Origin: a virus | DNA: 31,340 nt | IMG/VR virus record: IMGVR_UViG_3300038456_000006 | Span: 1 to 31,340 of that record | Strand: one strand, 5' to 3' | Shown: in pieces, positions 1 to 7,901 of the stretch | How the letters are laid out: each line of letters begins with the position of its first letter | Position numbering within the stretch: position 1 is the stretch's first letter | The notes under the pieces: generated by a model | What the model saw: the letters and a program-made list of their open reading frames with translations, nothing else | Databases searched by the model: none | What the model was told of the DNA's origin: nothing | Translations under genes and position numbers: made by a program

Positions 1-3
1 GCA

Positions 4-1788
4 TTATTTAATCCCGTAATTTGGTTGCGATACGAAATGATAATCTAAGGCGCTTCCAAAGTCCGAGCCAATGCCGCCCATATCCGAAGACGACGTATAG
101 ACGTTTACGTTACCAACTGATACCGAGCGTGAACTATTATTTGTCGTAGGCGACGCCCGCATTTGACTTGAATAATCTTGTGCCGCGCCCGCATTTGCGG
201 AAGCCCCGATAATGCCCGTAGCAATGTTAGATAGCTTACGCACATAATTGGGGTCCGTGGCATAACCGCCAGCCTGTAAGCCGCGCGCGTATCCTCCGGC
301 CGTTTGAGCGCCAACCGCTTGCGGAAAGCGTTTCGCTATAACATTCGCGTAATCATTCGCCGCGTCTTCAACGCTCGAATATGAACGGAAGTTTGCGGGC
401 TTAGTGTCCGACCTACCATTTTTATCAAATTCGAGAACGTCGCGCGATACTACGTTGCCACTATATCCCGACCCGGCTTTGATATTGCCGTAATTAAATG
501 CACCAACGGTCTTACCTCCGTCCGCGCCAGTTTCAAGACGTAATTGTGCGTCAATAACGTTGGAAGGTACGCCCAATTTATCGGCGGCCGTCGCAATGAA
601 TTTATCGCGGTCGGTTTTTGGCGCTCTACCGTAACGTTCTCTATTGTCGGAAAACGCTACGTCAATCATTTGACCGGCGCTCTTAAAGTCACCGTCCCAA
701 AGGAACATAAGGGCGGCGCCAACGTGCGCGGCTTTAAAAAGTAAATCGGATAGAATATTTCTCAAACCTTGGAATGCGGCCGTCGCAAGATTAATGGCGG
801 GCGCCCAATTGAACAGACTTTTACCGCCGTTCTCCCAAACCTTATAGTCTTCATACGCTAAACCCATCGCCGCGCCGAGCGCAGTAATGGCAACCACGGT
901 TAGATTTATGGGTATCAACGCTATACCTATGGCGCCGAGTGCCACGGCAATTGCCGTAAGTGCGCCTTCAACAAGCGTTTTATGAGAGGTCAACCAATCG
1001 CCTAAATCGGCGAAAATTTGCACAATCTTTTCAAGCGCGGGCGCAGCGTCAAAAACAATCGCTCGCCCCAAGGCCGCAAAGACCTGTCGCGTCGCAATCA
1101 TCTTTTCGTTTAATTTTTCGGCCTCTTCGCCCTGTGCCTTCGTAACGGCGGTCGTTTCTTTTAACCGCTTTATCATAAGTTCGGTTTCGGTACGTCCGCG
1201 CAACAATACATTCATTGTGCCTTGGTCTATACCCATGGCACGGCCCATATTATTAGCCGTTTGACGGTCCATATGAGAGAAACGGTCGGCAAGGTGTAGG
1301 AATATGCTTGCCGCACCGCCCGCGTCGCGTAGGTTGACGCCAAGCGCGGAGAAATAAGGGATAAGGCTACTTTGGCCCGTCAACATAAGTTCGGTTTGCG
1401 CACGGCTCAACATATCCATTGTTCCGCGCAGGCCGTCGGCGCTTCCGCCGAAAATTTCCACGGCTTGGCCCCACGCGGAAACGTCGCTTATTGATTTTTC
1501 GATATTTTGGGCAAAACGTTGAAGCGCGGCGCTTGACGCTATAGTGTCTTCGATAAAATCTTTAAGTGCGACAGTCCCGCCAATAACGGCAAGGAACTTG
1601 GCGGCACCTTTTGCCATTTCTTCAAAACCTTGGGAACTTTCTTTTGACGCCTGCTTAATTTGGGCGCGCATTTCGTTTGCGCTTCCCTTAATTGCAGTCA
1701 TTCCCTTAACAACGTCCTTGCGCTTCTTATCGAAGTCGGACGCGTCCATTCCAAGACGAACAAGTAAACTGTCAATGATAGTCGGCAT
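4..1788 (-). CDS. Tail tape measure protein with C-terminal lysozyme-like domain
   Basis: This 594-aa protein is the likely tape measure that sets tail length and is ejected with the DNA. It lies directly downstream of the tail chaperone pair, the classic tape-measure position. The N-terminus resembles phage tape measures, residues 10-260 are rich in helix-forming residues, and residues 275-312 are strongly hydrophobic. Residues about 393-525 look like a glucosaminidase/lysozyme domain: RLETG (E419 a candidate catalytic acid), FNYGNIK at 431-437, FRSY at 467-470 and GGYATDPNY at 507-515. That fits local peptidoglycan digestion during DNA entry. The family call is from pattern recognition. The protein is short for a tape measure, implying a short tail. 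The ATG lies 5 nt after the stop of the frameshifted chaperone product. Confidence 0.85.
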   Translation of the reverse strand: MPTIIDSLLVRLGMDASDFDKKRKDVVKGMTAIKGSANEMRAQIKQASKESSQGFEEMAKGAAKFLAVIGGTVALKDFIEDTIASSAALQRFAQNIEKSISDVSAWGQAVEIFGGSADGLRGTMDMLSRAQTELMLTGQSSLIPYFSALGVNLRDAGGAASIFLHLADRFSHMDRQTANNMGRAMGIDQGTMNVLLRGRTETELMIKRLKETTAVTKAQGEEAEKLNEKMIATRQVFAALGRAIVFDAAPALEKIVQIFADLGDWLTSHKTLVEGALTAIAVALGAIGIALIPINLTVVAITALGAAMGLAYEDYKVWENGGKSLFNWAPAINLATAAFQGLRNILSDLLFKAAHVGAALMFLWDGDFKSAGQMIDVAFSDNRERYGRAPKTDRDKFIATAADKLGVPSNVIDAQLRLETGADGGKTVGAFNYGNIKAGSGYSGNVVSRDVLEFDKNGRSDTKPANFRSYSSVEDAANDYANVIAKRFPQAVGAQTAGGYARGLQAGGYATDPNYVRKLSNIATGIIGASANAGAAQDYSSQMRASPTTNNSSRSVSVGNVNVYTSSSDMGGIGSDFGSALDYHFVSQPNYGIK

Positions 1789-1793
1789 TTAGC

Positions 1794-2410
1794 TTATCCC
1801 TGTTGACTAAGCGCCTCATTATAGCTGTCGACGGCCACGATTTCTAGCAAATCGTATAGGTCTTTAACGCCGCAAACACTATCGAGTTCAACCAGGGTCG
1901 CCAGTTTTCGCGAAATAACAAGGCCAATCGTGGCCGGTAGATTTAAGTAATTGGCGTATCGTTTTGGAGGCCGTCCACCGGGGCTTTCCTCAATCCGTCT
2001 AAGATTGAGAGGTTTCCGGCCTTCAAAAAATCCGCGTGAAGCTTGAAAACCTCCACGCGCAATTCGACTCGTGTTTGAATTTCTTCAATGTCTTGTTCGA
2101 TAAGTTCGCGGATTAATTCCGGCCGTTGAGGGTCGGGTTGCATCTTTACGCATTCCATCATTTCTTCAAGAAGCGGTCGCGATATTTCCCATTTGAGATT
2201 TGAAAGAGCGCGAACGCCGACTTCCGCCAGGCCTGACATTCCCATACGCTCAAAACCTTCGGGAAGGTTCACGCCGCCGGACATAAGCGCGAGAAGGGCG
2301 CGCATTGCCCATGCCTCGCCGCGACTTGCCGACATTTCGGTTATTTGAAACTTCTTGCCTTTGTCGCGGTTATCGGTCTTGACCGTATAAATTAGGGTTC
2401 TACGGGCCAT
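1794..2410 (-). CDS. Tail assembly chaperone, -1 frameshift fusion product
   Basis: This is the long product of the tail chaperone gene, analogous to lambda gpG-T. Ribosomes that slip by -1 at the TTTTTTG heptamer (2024-2030) leave the short frame after codon 129. They continue in an open frame that has no start codon of its own and ends at TAA 1794-1796, giving 205 aa. The extension contains the segments LPATIGLVISRKLATL and DLYDLLEIVAVDSYNEAL. These resemble the second part of chaperones in other phages with DUF2184/DUF3383 virions; that is recognition from memory, not a search. It ends 5 nt before the tape measure ATG. The product should bind the tape measure during tail assembly and be absent from the virion. 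The frame geometry is read directly; the slippage itself is inferred. Confidence 0.75.
1943..2410 (-). CDS. Tail assembly chaperone, short (unshifted) product
   Basis: This 155-aa protein lies between tail tube and tape measure, where the gpG-like chaperone normally sits. It is charged and mostly helical by composition, for example ELIRELIEQDIEEIQTRVE at about 98-116, and has no membrane segment. The ATG at 2410 has AAGGAA upstream. The last 26 residues follow the slippery heptamer and are replaced in the frameshift product. Its expected role is to bind the tape measure before the tube polymerises. Homology is not proven here; the assignment rests on position, size and the overlapping -1 frame. 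Confidence 0.75.
   Translation of the reverse strand: MARRTLIYTVKTDNRDKGKKFQITEMSASRGEAWAMRALLALMSGGVNLPEGFERMGMSGLAEVGVRALSNLKWEISRPLLEEMMECVKMQPDPQRPELIRELIEQDIEEIQTRVELRVEVFKLHADFLKAGNLSILDGLRKAPVDGLQNDTPIT
2024..2030 (-). other. Candidate -1 ribosomal slippery heptamer
   Basis: Read on the minus strand the heptamer is T TTT TTG in the frame of the tail chaperone (codons 127-129, GAT TTT TTG). This fits X XXY YYZ with X and Y both T. A shift here joins the short frame to the open -1 frame ending at 1794. I found no better heptamer in the overlap. A downstream stimulatory structure was not established. Confidence 0.7.
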
Positions 2411-2426
2411 TATGTTTCCTTATGGG

Positions 2427-2864
2427 TTAGAGGGGCGCAGGGTCCACGCTTTGCCAAGTAATGACATAATCCACGGGTTGCAAAACTTTGTTTGCGTCGG
2501 GGATTTGTTTGACCGTGCGCAAAATGCCACGGGTAAGGGTGAATTTTTCGCCGGTCGACGGAAGGGACAAAAGACCGGTCAAATAGAAAACATCACCGCT
2601 TACTTTGGTCGCGGCGATAATTGCGTTGAAAATGGCGCGGCTTGGGCTATCCGCCTGCAACACAACCGTTTGATTTACCGGGTTCGGAACGTAACCGGCC
2701 GTCATACGACCGTCGACGCCCATATTGATTTCGGCAAGTTCGAGCGCATCCGTGGCAAAGGCCTTATCGCTTGAATAACCTTCAAGCTGCACGGGTGCGG
2801 GAAACAGGCTTGACGCCGCAATGGTAAAGATACTATTGGCGGCGGTAATTGTCGTGTCGGCCAT
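2427..2864 (-). CDS. Tail tube-like protein (DUF3277-type)
   Basis: This 145-aa protein sits directly after the sheath-like gene and before the chaperone, the usual place of the inner tail tube of contractile tails. The size and the beta-rich composition fit. Recognisable stretches are GYSSDKAFATDALELAEINMGVDG (named by its ends GYSS and GVDG, residues 29-52), TAGYVPNPVNQTVVLQADSPS just after it, and a C-terminal VDYVITWQ. The pattern matches my recollection of DUF3277 structural proteins, which are found with DUF3383 sheaths. An AGGGGAG ribosome site lies about 9 nt before the ATG. Confidence 0.7.
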   Translation of the reverse strand: MADTTITAANSIFTIAASSLFPAPVQLEGYSSDKAFATDALELAEINMGVDGRMTAGYVPNPVNQTVVLQADSPSRAIFNAIIAATKVSGDVFYLTGLLSLPSTGEKFTLTRGILRTVKQIPDANKVLQPVDYVITWQSVDPAPL

Positions 2865-2878
2865 ATTTCAAACTCCCC

Positions 2879-4591
2879 TTATTGAATGTCAACGGACGCG
2901 ACGGTGAATTTCTGGATAGAACCGCCGTCGGTGTACCAAAAGTTGATTGTCGGCGACGTGCGCGCCGTGCGCGCCTGGGCGCCAGGGTCAAGAACTTGAA
3001 TGTAATAACCGTTACTTTGGATTGCGCCGGTTACGTTCTTGCCTGCCGCCGCGTTGACTTCTGCCGCTTCGGCCGCCGACAACTTTACGCCGGTTTGGAA
3101 GGCGCCGAAATTACCCATAGCGTTAATCGGGTCTTTCAAAGCGGCTTCAACCAAATCATAACCCGATTGGTCGTACGGGATAGAATTTGTGTTCATTGCA
3201 AGTTCGACAAGCGCAAGTTGGAATTGGCTGTTGAAATAAATCTGGTTAACGTAGGTGTCGGCCCACGTCCATTCGCCCGAAACGCTGCCGGGCTGTAAGA
3301 AATTAAAGTTGTCGTTCGCGGTCGCATAATTTCCGTAGAAATTATAATTGTTCGACAACAAGTTTGCGGCAATCGTGGCGTCGGTCACGACCGGCGTTAA
3401 TCCGGCCTGCGCTTTATACGCAAGCGTGATACGGCCGCTCGTCGCCGAGAAGTTGATACTCGCAATCATGCCCATAATGAACGCGGCGGACGCCGAGTTG
3501 TTATAAACAGGCATGACGGCATTGTATTCGTTCAAGTCGGCGAAATAGCCAAAGCATGACGTTGAATTAGCGACAATCGCTTGGCCGTCGGTATCCCAAG
3601 GAACGTACAAATATTTCTGATTCTGCGCATTAACCCAAGTGGCGTGGGCTTCTTTGCCCGCCAAATTTGGTTCGATAAGCGACGTGTAGGTTGCCCAATT
3701 GCGGGTATTCTTGACGACGTTCGCCATGGCCGTTGCGGGCGTATCGGCGGCCGCGCCTTGCGACAAAATACCACCGGTCGCGGAGGTCAAAAGCAAGCTT
3801 GCGGCGACTGTGCCGGTCGCGTAAGCAATCGTCGACGCGACGCCGGTAAATCCGGAACTTACCAAGAATGTTGAGTTGAGCGCGTTCCACGTCACGACAA
3901 CAGGGGTTGCCGTAGTCGTTGCGGCAATCGAACTACCGACGGTCGAACTTTGCGATAGCGAGTATGTACCCGCCGCGCCTGCCGTGCCGGTAAGCTGCGC
4001 CGTAATAACGCTGTTCGCGGTAACGCCAGTACCCAAGAGAGTTTGACCGACCGCAAATGCACCGGTAATCGTACCACCAACCGTGGCCGTCGTGCCGCTA
4101 ATCGTAACGGCGCTTGAAGTCGCTTGCGTAGCGGGCGACGTGTTCAAGAGTGTTTGAATTGAAGTTGCGGCCGCGCTGAAACTTGACGCGCTCGAAAGAT
4201 TTAAGCTACCGCCGCCGCGTGAGTAACCGTCAACAACGGCCGATAACGTGCCGCTATATGCCTGTAACTGTGCGAGCGTCACGCCCGCGAGGCTACCCGA
4301 TTGCAACCATGCTGCAACACCGCCGGACGGAATGTACGGTGCGATAAATAAATTCGACGGTTTTTGCGTCGAATTGTTGTTACCAAGAAAATATGTTTTG
4401 GCAAAAGTCAATTCGGCTGACGCAATGCCGAAATAGTTTTGAACAGCCAACGGATTTGCAAAAGGCAATACGCTTCCGGTTGGAATGAGAGGATTTTGCG
4501 AAAGCAAAACGCCGTTTAGAACTTCGGCGGTCCCGCCCCCACTTATGACGCCTGGATTAATTGGAACCAGCGAGTCGACGGGAATACTCAT
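2879..4591 (-). CDS. Tail sheath-like protein (DUF3383 family)
   Basis: This 570-aa protein has the DUF3383 signature: an N-terminus with INPGVISGGG, then LNGVLLSQN, an FANPLAVQNYFG stretch and KPSNLFIAPY. The C-terminus carries TYVNQIYFNSQFQLALVELAM and QVLDPGAQARTARTSP. DUF3383 proteins occupy the contractile sheath position in many myoviruses, so it probably forms the sheath around the tube gene that follows. Residues about 161-228 are a low-complexity Gly/Thr/Ser/Ala beta-type insertion. It closely resembles the modules in the cement protein (7902-9038), including an identical 18-nt stretch of DNA. Such an insertion would be expected on the outer surface. GAGGGG lies about 7 nt before the ATG. 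Confidence 0.8.
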   Translation of the reverse strand: MSIPVDSLVPINPGVISGGGTAEVLNGVLLSQNPLIPTGSVLPFANPLAVQNYFGIASAELTFAKTYFLGNNNSTQKPSNLFIAPYIPSGGVAAWLQSGSLAGVTLAQLQAYSGTLSAVVDGYSRGGGSLNLSSASSFSAAATSIQTLLNTSPATQATSSAVTISGTTATVGGTITGAFAVGQTLLGTGVTANSVITAQLTGTAGAAGTYSLSQSSTVGSSIAATTTATPVVVTWNALNSTFLVSSGFTGVASTIAYATGTVAASLLLTSATGGILSQGAAADTPATAMANVVKNTRNWATYTSLIEPNLAGKEAHATWVNAQNQKYLYVPWDTDGQAIVANSTSCFGYFADLNEYNAVMPVYNNSASAAFIMGMIASINFSATSGRITLAYKAQAGLTPVVTDATIAANLLSNNYNFYGNYATANDNFNFLQPGSVSGEWTWADTYVNQIYFNSQFQLALVELAMNTNSIPYDQSGYDLVEAALKDPINAMGNFGAFQTGVKLSAAEAAEVNAAAGKNVTGAIQSNGYYIQVLDPGAQARTARTSPTINFWYTDGGSIQKFTVASVDIQ

Positions 4592-4609
4592 ATTAGCCCC
4601 TCATTAGGT

Positions 4610-5137
4610 TTATGTTTCAACATCGACCGCACTAAATATTCCCACGTTTAGGGCGTCGGGGAATTGCATCGGAACGGCCACGCTTGGATTATATTGCATA
4701 GACGCGACCAAAATCCAACGTATTTCGTATTGGTCTTCGCCGTCGGTAAAAGGGGCTTGGTGGCCCCCGTCAGTATAGAGCGGTTTGATACCGTCGGGGA
4801 ACTGCGTTGAAGCCCACAGGGTGCGGAATGCCTGGGCGACGGCTTTATTTACGTCGCCTGCGTTCGTCCCGTAAAAGTCGATTTGGACGTTAATTTGTGT
4901 TGGGCCGGTGATAGTTTCCGTTCCGTCCGTCGAATCATAAGAGGTCGTCGGGGTGCTTAATTCTGCCCCAATCATTTCGGTTAGAACGACGCATGGCGCG
5001 GCGGGTAAAGAAACACGGTTTTGCTGCGCGCGGACAATTTTAGTAGCGTCGCCGCCGGTAAAAGGTAACAAGAACGCGGTAAGGGCGTTAATTACGTCGT
5101 CTATGGCGATTGATACAATGAAATTTGGAGTTGTCAT
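4610..5137 (-). CDS. Neck/tail terminator protein (gp12-like, LIC_12616 type)
   Basis: This 175-aa protein lies between the neck genes and the sheath. It resembles the phage neck terminator family: an early QQNRVSLPAAPCVVLTEM segment at about 40-57, a central INVQIDFYG at about 83-91, and FRTLWAS with a C-terminal IRWILVASMQYNP. These proteins cap the tail and join it to the head. Its ATG overlaps the stop of the upstream gene as ATGA, so the two are translationally coupled. The family name is from memory of conserved stretches and position. Confidence 0.65.
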   Translation of the reverse strand: MTTPNFIVSIAIDDVINALTAFLLPFTGGDATKIVRAQQNRVSLPAAPCVVLTEMIGAELSTPTTSYDSTDGTETITGPTQINVQIDFYGTNAGDVNKAVAQAFRTLWASTQFPDGIKPLYTDGGHQAPFTDGEDQYEIRWILVASMQYNPSVAVPMQFPDALNVGIFSAVDVET

Positions 5138-5505
5138 TGTGGCCCCTGATACTGAATTGCCGCTTTAGTCCAGGTCGGCCAGTTTTCAAGAACTTGGACG
5201 ACCAACCAAACTTCGCCGCAAATTATAATCAAATCGCCGCCTTTTTGCTTTGGTTGCACGACTCCGGCAAGCTTGCCGCGTAAATAAATTGCTTTAAGGG
5301 TTCCCTGGATATTAAGACCGTCCAAATGCCGCAAATCGGAACCGGTAAGCGCCTGAATTTGCGCCGGGCCGGTAACGTCCGGGGCATAGCTTGGAATTTG
5401 GCGTTGCCCCGCGCCAATCGTGTAGCCGGTTGACCGCCGCACCGCGACAATCTGGTTAGGATTGACCGTTGACGTTACGCCATTTACGAGGCCGCGAAGT
5501 TCCAT
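5134..5505 (-). CDS. Head-tail joining (head completion) protein, putative
   Basis: This 123-aa protein starts immediately after the stop of its upstream neighbour. It contains a stretch seen in neck-region proteins of related phages: DGLNIQGTLKAIYLRG, then KGGDLIIICGEVWLVVQVLENWPTW (residues about 88-112, given by its ends). The composition is beta-rich and there is no membrane segment. Its place between the HK97 gp10-like protein and the tail terminator suggests a head-closure or connector role in the neck. The exact function is inferred from gene order. Confidence 0.55.
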   Translation of the reverse strand: MELRGLVNGVTSTVNPNQIVAVRRSTGYTIGAGQRQIPSYAPDVTGPAQIQALTGSDLRHLDGLNIQGTLKAIYLRGKLAGVVQPKQKGGDLIIICGEVWLVVQVLENWPTWTKAAIQYQGPQ

Positions 5506-5976
5506 TTAGTCCACCAAATTTACAACAGGGCTATCAACCATTTTCTTAGTGTCGATAAGCGGTTTGTCGAAGCCCTTACTTTCTACCGTACTTTCCGCAA
5601 GCGCGGGCGACGTTAATTCGTTTATGCTTTGAATAAGTTTACCACGGATATGGTCGCCGACCTGTTTTAAAGTAAGTTTTCCGTCAAAATTATTATATTT
5701 TAAACCGGCCGCCAAAAGCCCCGGCCACGACGGGCTATCTTTCGCAATCATGTTGCGGAAGAAGGGGCGCGGTGGTTGAAATCTTGTATCACCGTTTTTC
5801 AATTTGATTTGCCGGCCGAATTCATTCCACCAGGCGACAAGCGCAACAAGTGTTCCGTCCGCATATTTCGCCTCGCTATCAAAACCAACTTCGACCGCTC
5901 CGGCATTCATCTTGCGCGCAATTTCTTCTAATTTTGCTTCTAATGCGTCGCCGCCGCTAAGATACTCGGTTGCCAT
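5506..5976 (-). CDS. HK97 gp10-like / virion morphogenesis neck protein, putative
   Basis: This 156-aa protein has features of the tail-completion group: an N-terminal helical segment, VEVGFDSEAKYADGTLVA followed by WWNEFG, and then PPRPFFRNMI. The step from 'A..NEFG' to 'PPRPFFR' is typical of this family as I recall it. It overlaps the start of its upstream neighbour's end by 20 nt, a tight coupling usual in neck operons. Its expected role is in joining heads and tails. No catalytic motif is visible. Confidence 0.6.
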   Translation of the reverse strand: MATEYLSGGDALEAKLEEIARKMNAGAVEVGFDSEAKYADGTLVALVAWWNEFGRQIKLKNGDTRFQPPRPFFRNMIAKDSPSWPGLLAAGLKYNNFDGKLTLKQVGDHIRGKLIQSINELTSPALAESTVESKGFDKPLIDTKKMVDSPVVNLVD

Positions 5977-6385
5977 TATAACTTACCGGCACAGGGTTGA
6001 CGACATAACGCATACCGCGCAAGGAACGTGTCGCTTGCCAGAATGCCGCACCGTAAGGGGTTTGATTGAACCAGGCGCCGCTACCAGCCGTCGGCGTTAC
6101 ATATTCGAGCGTGGCCGACACGGAACCTTCCGAAGCCTGCGACACGCGGCCGACCGGCGGCGGCTTACCGTCGGCGGATAAAACGCCAGCGAGGTAGCCA
6201 ACATGCGCCGTAAGCATATTCAGTAATATGGCGCGGCGTTTGATGCAGGGAACAGGTGAGTTGTTTTCGTTCGACAGGTATAGAGTCGCTTCCTTGAAAT
6301 ACCGCCCCAAAACGTTTCCGTTAATGGCGGCGAATTCCGGGTAGTCGGTTCTAAAACATGACGGGTCGAAAACAACAACGCCCAT
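5957..6385 (-). CDS. Head-tail adaptor, DUF4054-like
   Basis: This 142-aa protein shows the usual DUF4054 layout: an N-terminal FRTDYPEFA, a central helical LLNMLTAHVGYLAG, then GRVSQASEGSVSATLEYV and WFNQTPYGAAFWQA. DUF4054 proteins lie between the major capsid gene and the tail genes and probably form the adaptor ring below the portal. The ATG has AAGGAA upstream. It lies within the unidirectional neck cluster downstream of the terminator at 6782-6816. Confidence 0.7.
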   Translation of the reverse strand: MGVVVFDPSCFRTDYPEFAAINGNVLGRYFKEATLYLSNENNSPVPCIKRRAILLNMLTAHVGYLAGVLSADGKPPPVGRVSQASEGSVSATLEYVTPTAGSGAWFNQTPYGAAFWQATRSLRGMRYVVNPVPVSYNGNRVS

Positions 6386-6390
6386 ATCGT

Positions 6391-6720
6391 TTATTCCTTT
6401 TCGACGGTCTTAATCCCATGTGTGTTGGGGTTGATAGTTTCAAGGCCCGTACGTTCTTTCTTAAACTCGTCGCCCATAGCGTCGGCGTCGGCCTTATTTT
6501 TTGCGACGAAAAGGGCTTTGGATTTGAGCGGCGCAAAATCTTTGTTCGCCATTTCCCATACGGTCCAAAAGTTGGCGTCCACAGGGGTAAGAACGTAAGG
6601 CACGATAAGTTCGGAACTGTTTAGCCCCTTAATCGCAACGGTTTTTGTATTGTCGACAGGGCTATGCAGAATAATCCCGTGCGGTAGGCGGCAACCGATA
6701 ACAACAATCTCTTTAGCCAT
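6391..6720 (-). CDS. Conserved virion-region protein of unknown function
   Basis: This 109-aa protein is the first gene after the intrinsic terminator that follows the capsid gene. It begins with EIVVIGCRLPHGIIL, continues with beta-type sequence, and ends in a charged Lys/Glu-rich helix with the segment ETINPNTHGI. Similar small proteins occur between capsid and DUF4054 genes in related phages, but I know of no assigned function. A strong AAAGGA site lies about 7 nt before the ATG. It could be a minor head or decoration component; that is inference from position. Confidence 0.6.
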   Translation of the reverse strand: MAKEIVVIGCRLPHGIILHSPVDNTKTVAIKGLNSSELIVPYVLTPVDANFWTVWEMANKDFAPLKSKALFVAKNKADADAMGDEFKKERTGLETINPNTHGIKTVEKE

Positions 6721-6781
6721 TTGTTTGTCCTTTAGTTAGGGTTAGGGATAACGTTTCGCGCAGTATATGCCTCAATTCCAC
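6721..6781 (-). promoter_or_regulatory. Leader of the neck-tail gene cluster
   Basis: This stretch lies between the terminator and the ATG at 6720 and contains no gene. On the minus strand it holds a TATACT box that could be a -10, but no convincing -35 at the right distance, and then the AAAGGA ribosome site. A promoter is expected here if the terminator is efficient, but I cannot define one. Read-through is the alternative. Confidence 0.25.
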
Positions 6782-6816
6782 AAAAGAAAAGGACGAGGTT
6801 ACCTTGCCCTCGCCCT
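6782..6816 (-). terminator. Intrinsic terminator after the major capsid gene
   Basis: On the minus strand GGGCGAGG (6815-6808) pairs with CCTCGTCC (6798-6791). With an extra A-T pair the stem is 9 bp, including one G-U. The loop is 9 nt, and TTTTCTTTT (6790-6782) follows at once. It lies 28 nt beyond the capsid stop and so would end or attenuate the high-level head transcript before the neck genes. Confidence 0.85.
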
Positions 6817-6843
6817 AATCCTCTACCGCCCTACCAGTAGCTT

Positions 6844-7890
6844 TTAGACGCCAAGCATTTGCGAAATGAAGACCGGCAAGTAAATAATGGTTCCCCATGT
6901 ACCTTGCGACTTCTTTTGCTTAAAGCTTGAAAGTTCCACTTTCACAGGGTGAGCGCGGAGTTTTTCAGTAAAGCCGCATTGCGCCACGCGTTGGCCGTCA
7001 ACACTTTCAACAATAAGCTGAACGAGATTGCCCGACGCGGTTGCATATTCCGGCGCCGTTTTGACCTTCATGTTCGGGAAGTTCTTTTTCAAGAGGTCTT
7101 CAACGTTGACGTTATATTGCGTCGTGCGGGTCAAAGCGACTTCGGAAACGGGCGACATGGCGAGAGTCATTTTCTCGTCAAGCTGAATCGTGCCGTTCGC
7201 CTGCGTTTGAAGCTGCGTAAAGATTGCCTGAATGTCTCCGTAGACTTCAAGGCCGGTCGCACCACCAACGGGCGGTCCCCAAGCGGTCCCACCGTAAGTT
7301 TTAACGGCCGGGCTAATTGGAGCCGACAAAGACGGGTCGTTGAACAAACCATAATTCTTCAAGCCTGTGACGCCGAAGAAATAACTCTTGTTCTGGAATT
7401 TATTGAGGGTCAAAACCGAAGCGATATTGACGCGGTTCGCCCAATCAATGCGAGCCAAACCGGCCATTTCCAATTCGCGTTCGCCCCATTGGGTAATAAC
7501 CTGGTAATGGTACGATTGACGTTGCGGGAAGTTGGTATTCGCGCCCGCTTGGCCGTTGTTTGAATAATCGCCATAGCTGGACGTTTCGCCAGTGCTTTCA
7601 ACAACCGGGAACATCGCAGTTTCGGTAACCCAATCGCCCTTTTTAACTTCGTCGCCGACAATTTCGGCGGCTTTCATGGGGGCAACAATGATTTCGATAA
7701 CGGCGGGGTCAACGTATGTCGACAAGAAAGCGGGGATACCCGCGTTGCTTACCGTTACGAGCGTGGGTTGCGCGTCCATTGCGATTGCAATGTTATGTGT
7801 GACGCCCTTTTTCTGAAAGTCCAGATTAGGCTCGCCCATAAAGTGGACACCGGCTTGGTCGCGCAAACTCTGCAAGACTGGATTTAGCAT
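6844..7890 (-). CDS. Major capsid protein (DUF2184-like)
   Basis: This 348-aa protein makes the icosahedral shell. It fits the DUF2184 major capsid family: an N-terminal arm, then VIEIIVAPMKAAEIVGDE, a TAMFPVVESTGETSSYGDY segment, and later LNKFQNKSYFFGVTGLKNYGLFN (residue ends LNKF and GLFN). A C-terminal KKSQGTWGTIIYLPVFISQM closes it. Position downstream of protease and cement protein agrees. I place the start at ATG 7890, with AAGGGG about 7 nt upstream, 11 nt after the cement gene stop. A TTG seven codons earlier would overlap that stop and has no better ribosome site. An intrinsic terminator follows. Confidence 0.85.
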   Translation of the reverse strand: MLNPVLQSLRDQAGVHFMGEPNLDFQKKGVTHNIAIAMDAQPTLVTVSNAGIPAFLSTYVDPAVIEIIVAPMKAAEIVGDEVKKGDWVTETAMFPVVESTGETSSYGDYSNNGQAGANTNFPQRQSYHYQVITQWGERELEMAGLARIDWANRVNIASVLTLNKFQNKSYFFGVTGLKNYGLFNDPSLSAPISPAVKTYGGTAWGPPVGGATGLEVYGDIQAIFTQLQTQANGTIQLDEKMTLAMSPVSEVALTRTTQYNVNVEDLLKKNFPNMKVKTAPEYATASGNLVQLIVESVDGQRVAQCGFTEKLRAHPVKVELSSFKQKKSQGTWGTIIYLPVFISQMLGV

Positions 7891-7901
7891 GTTTTTACCC
7901 C

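Noticed and set aside
6734-6750. Telomere-like TTAGGG repeats
   Set aside because: Only two units are present in a short leader, without any terminal position or longer array.
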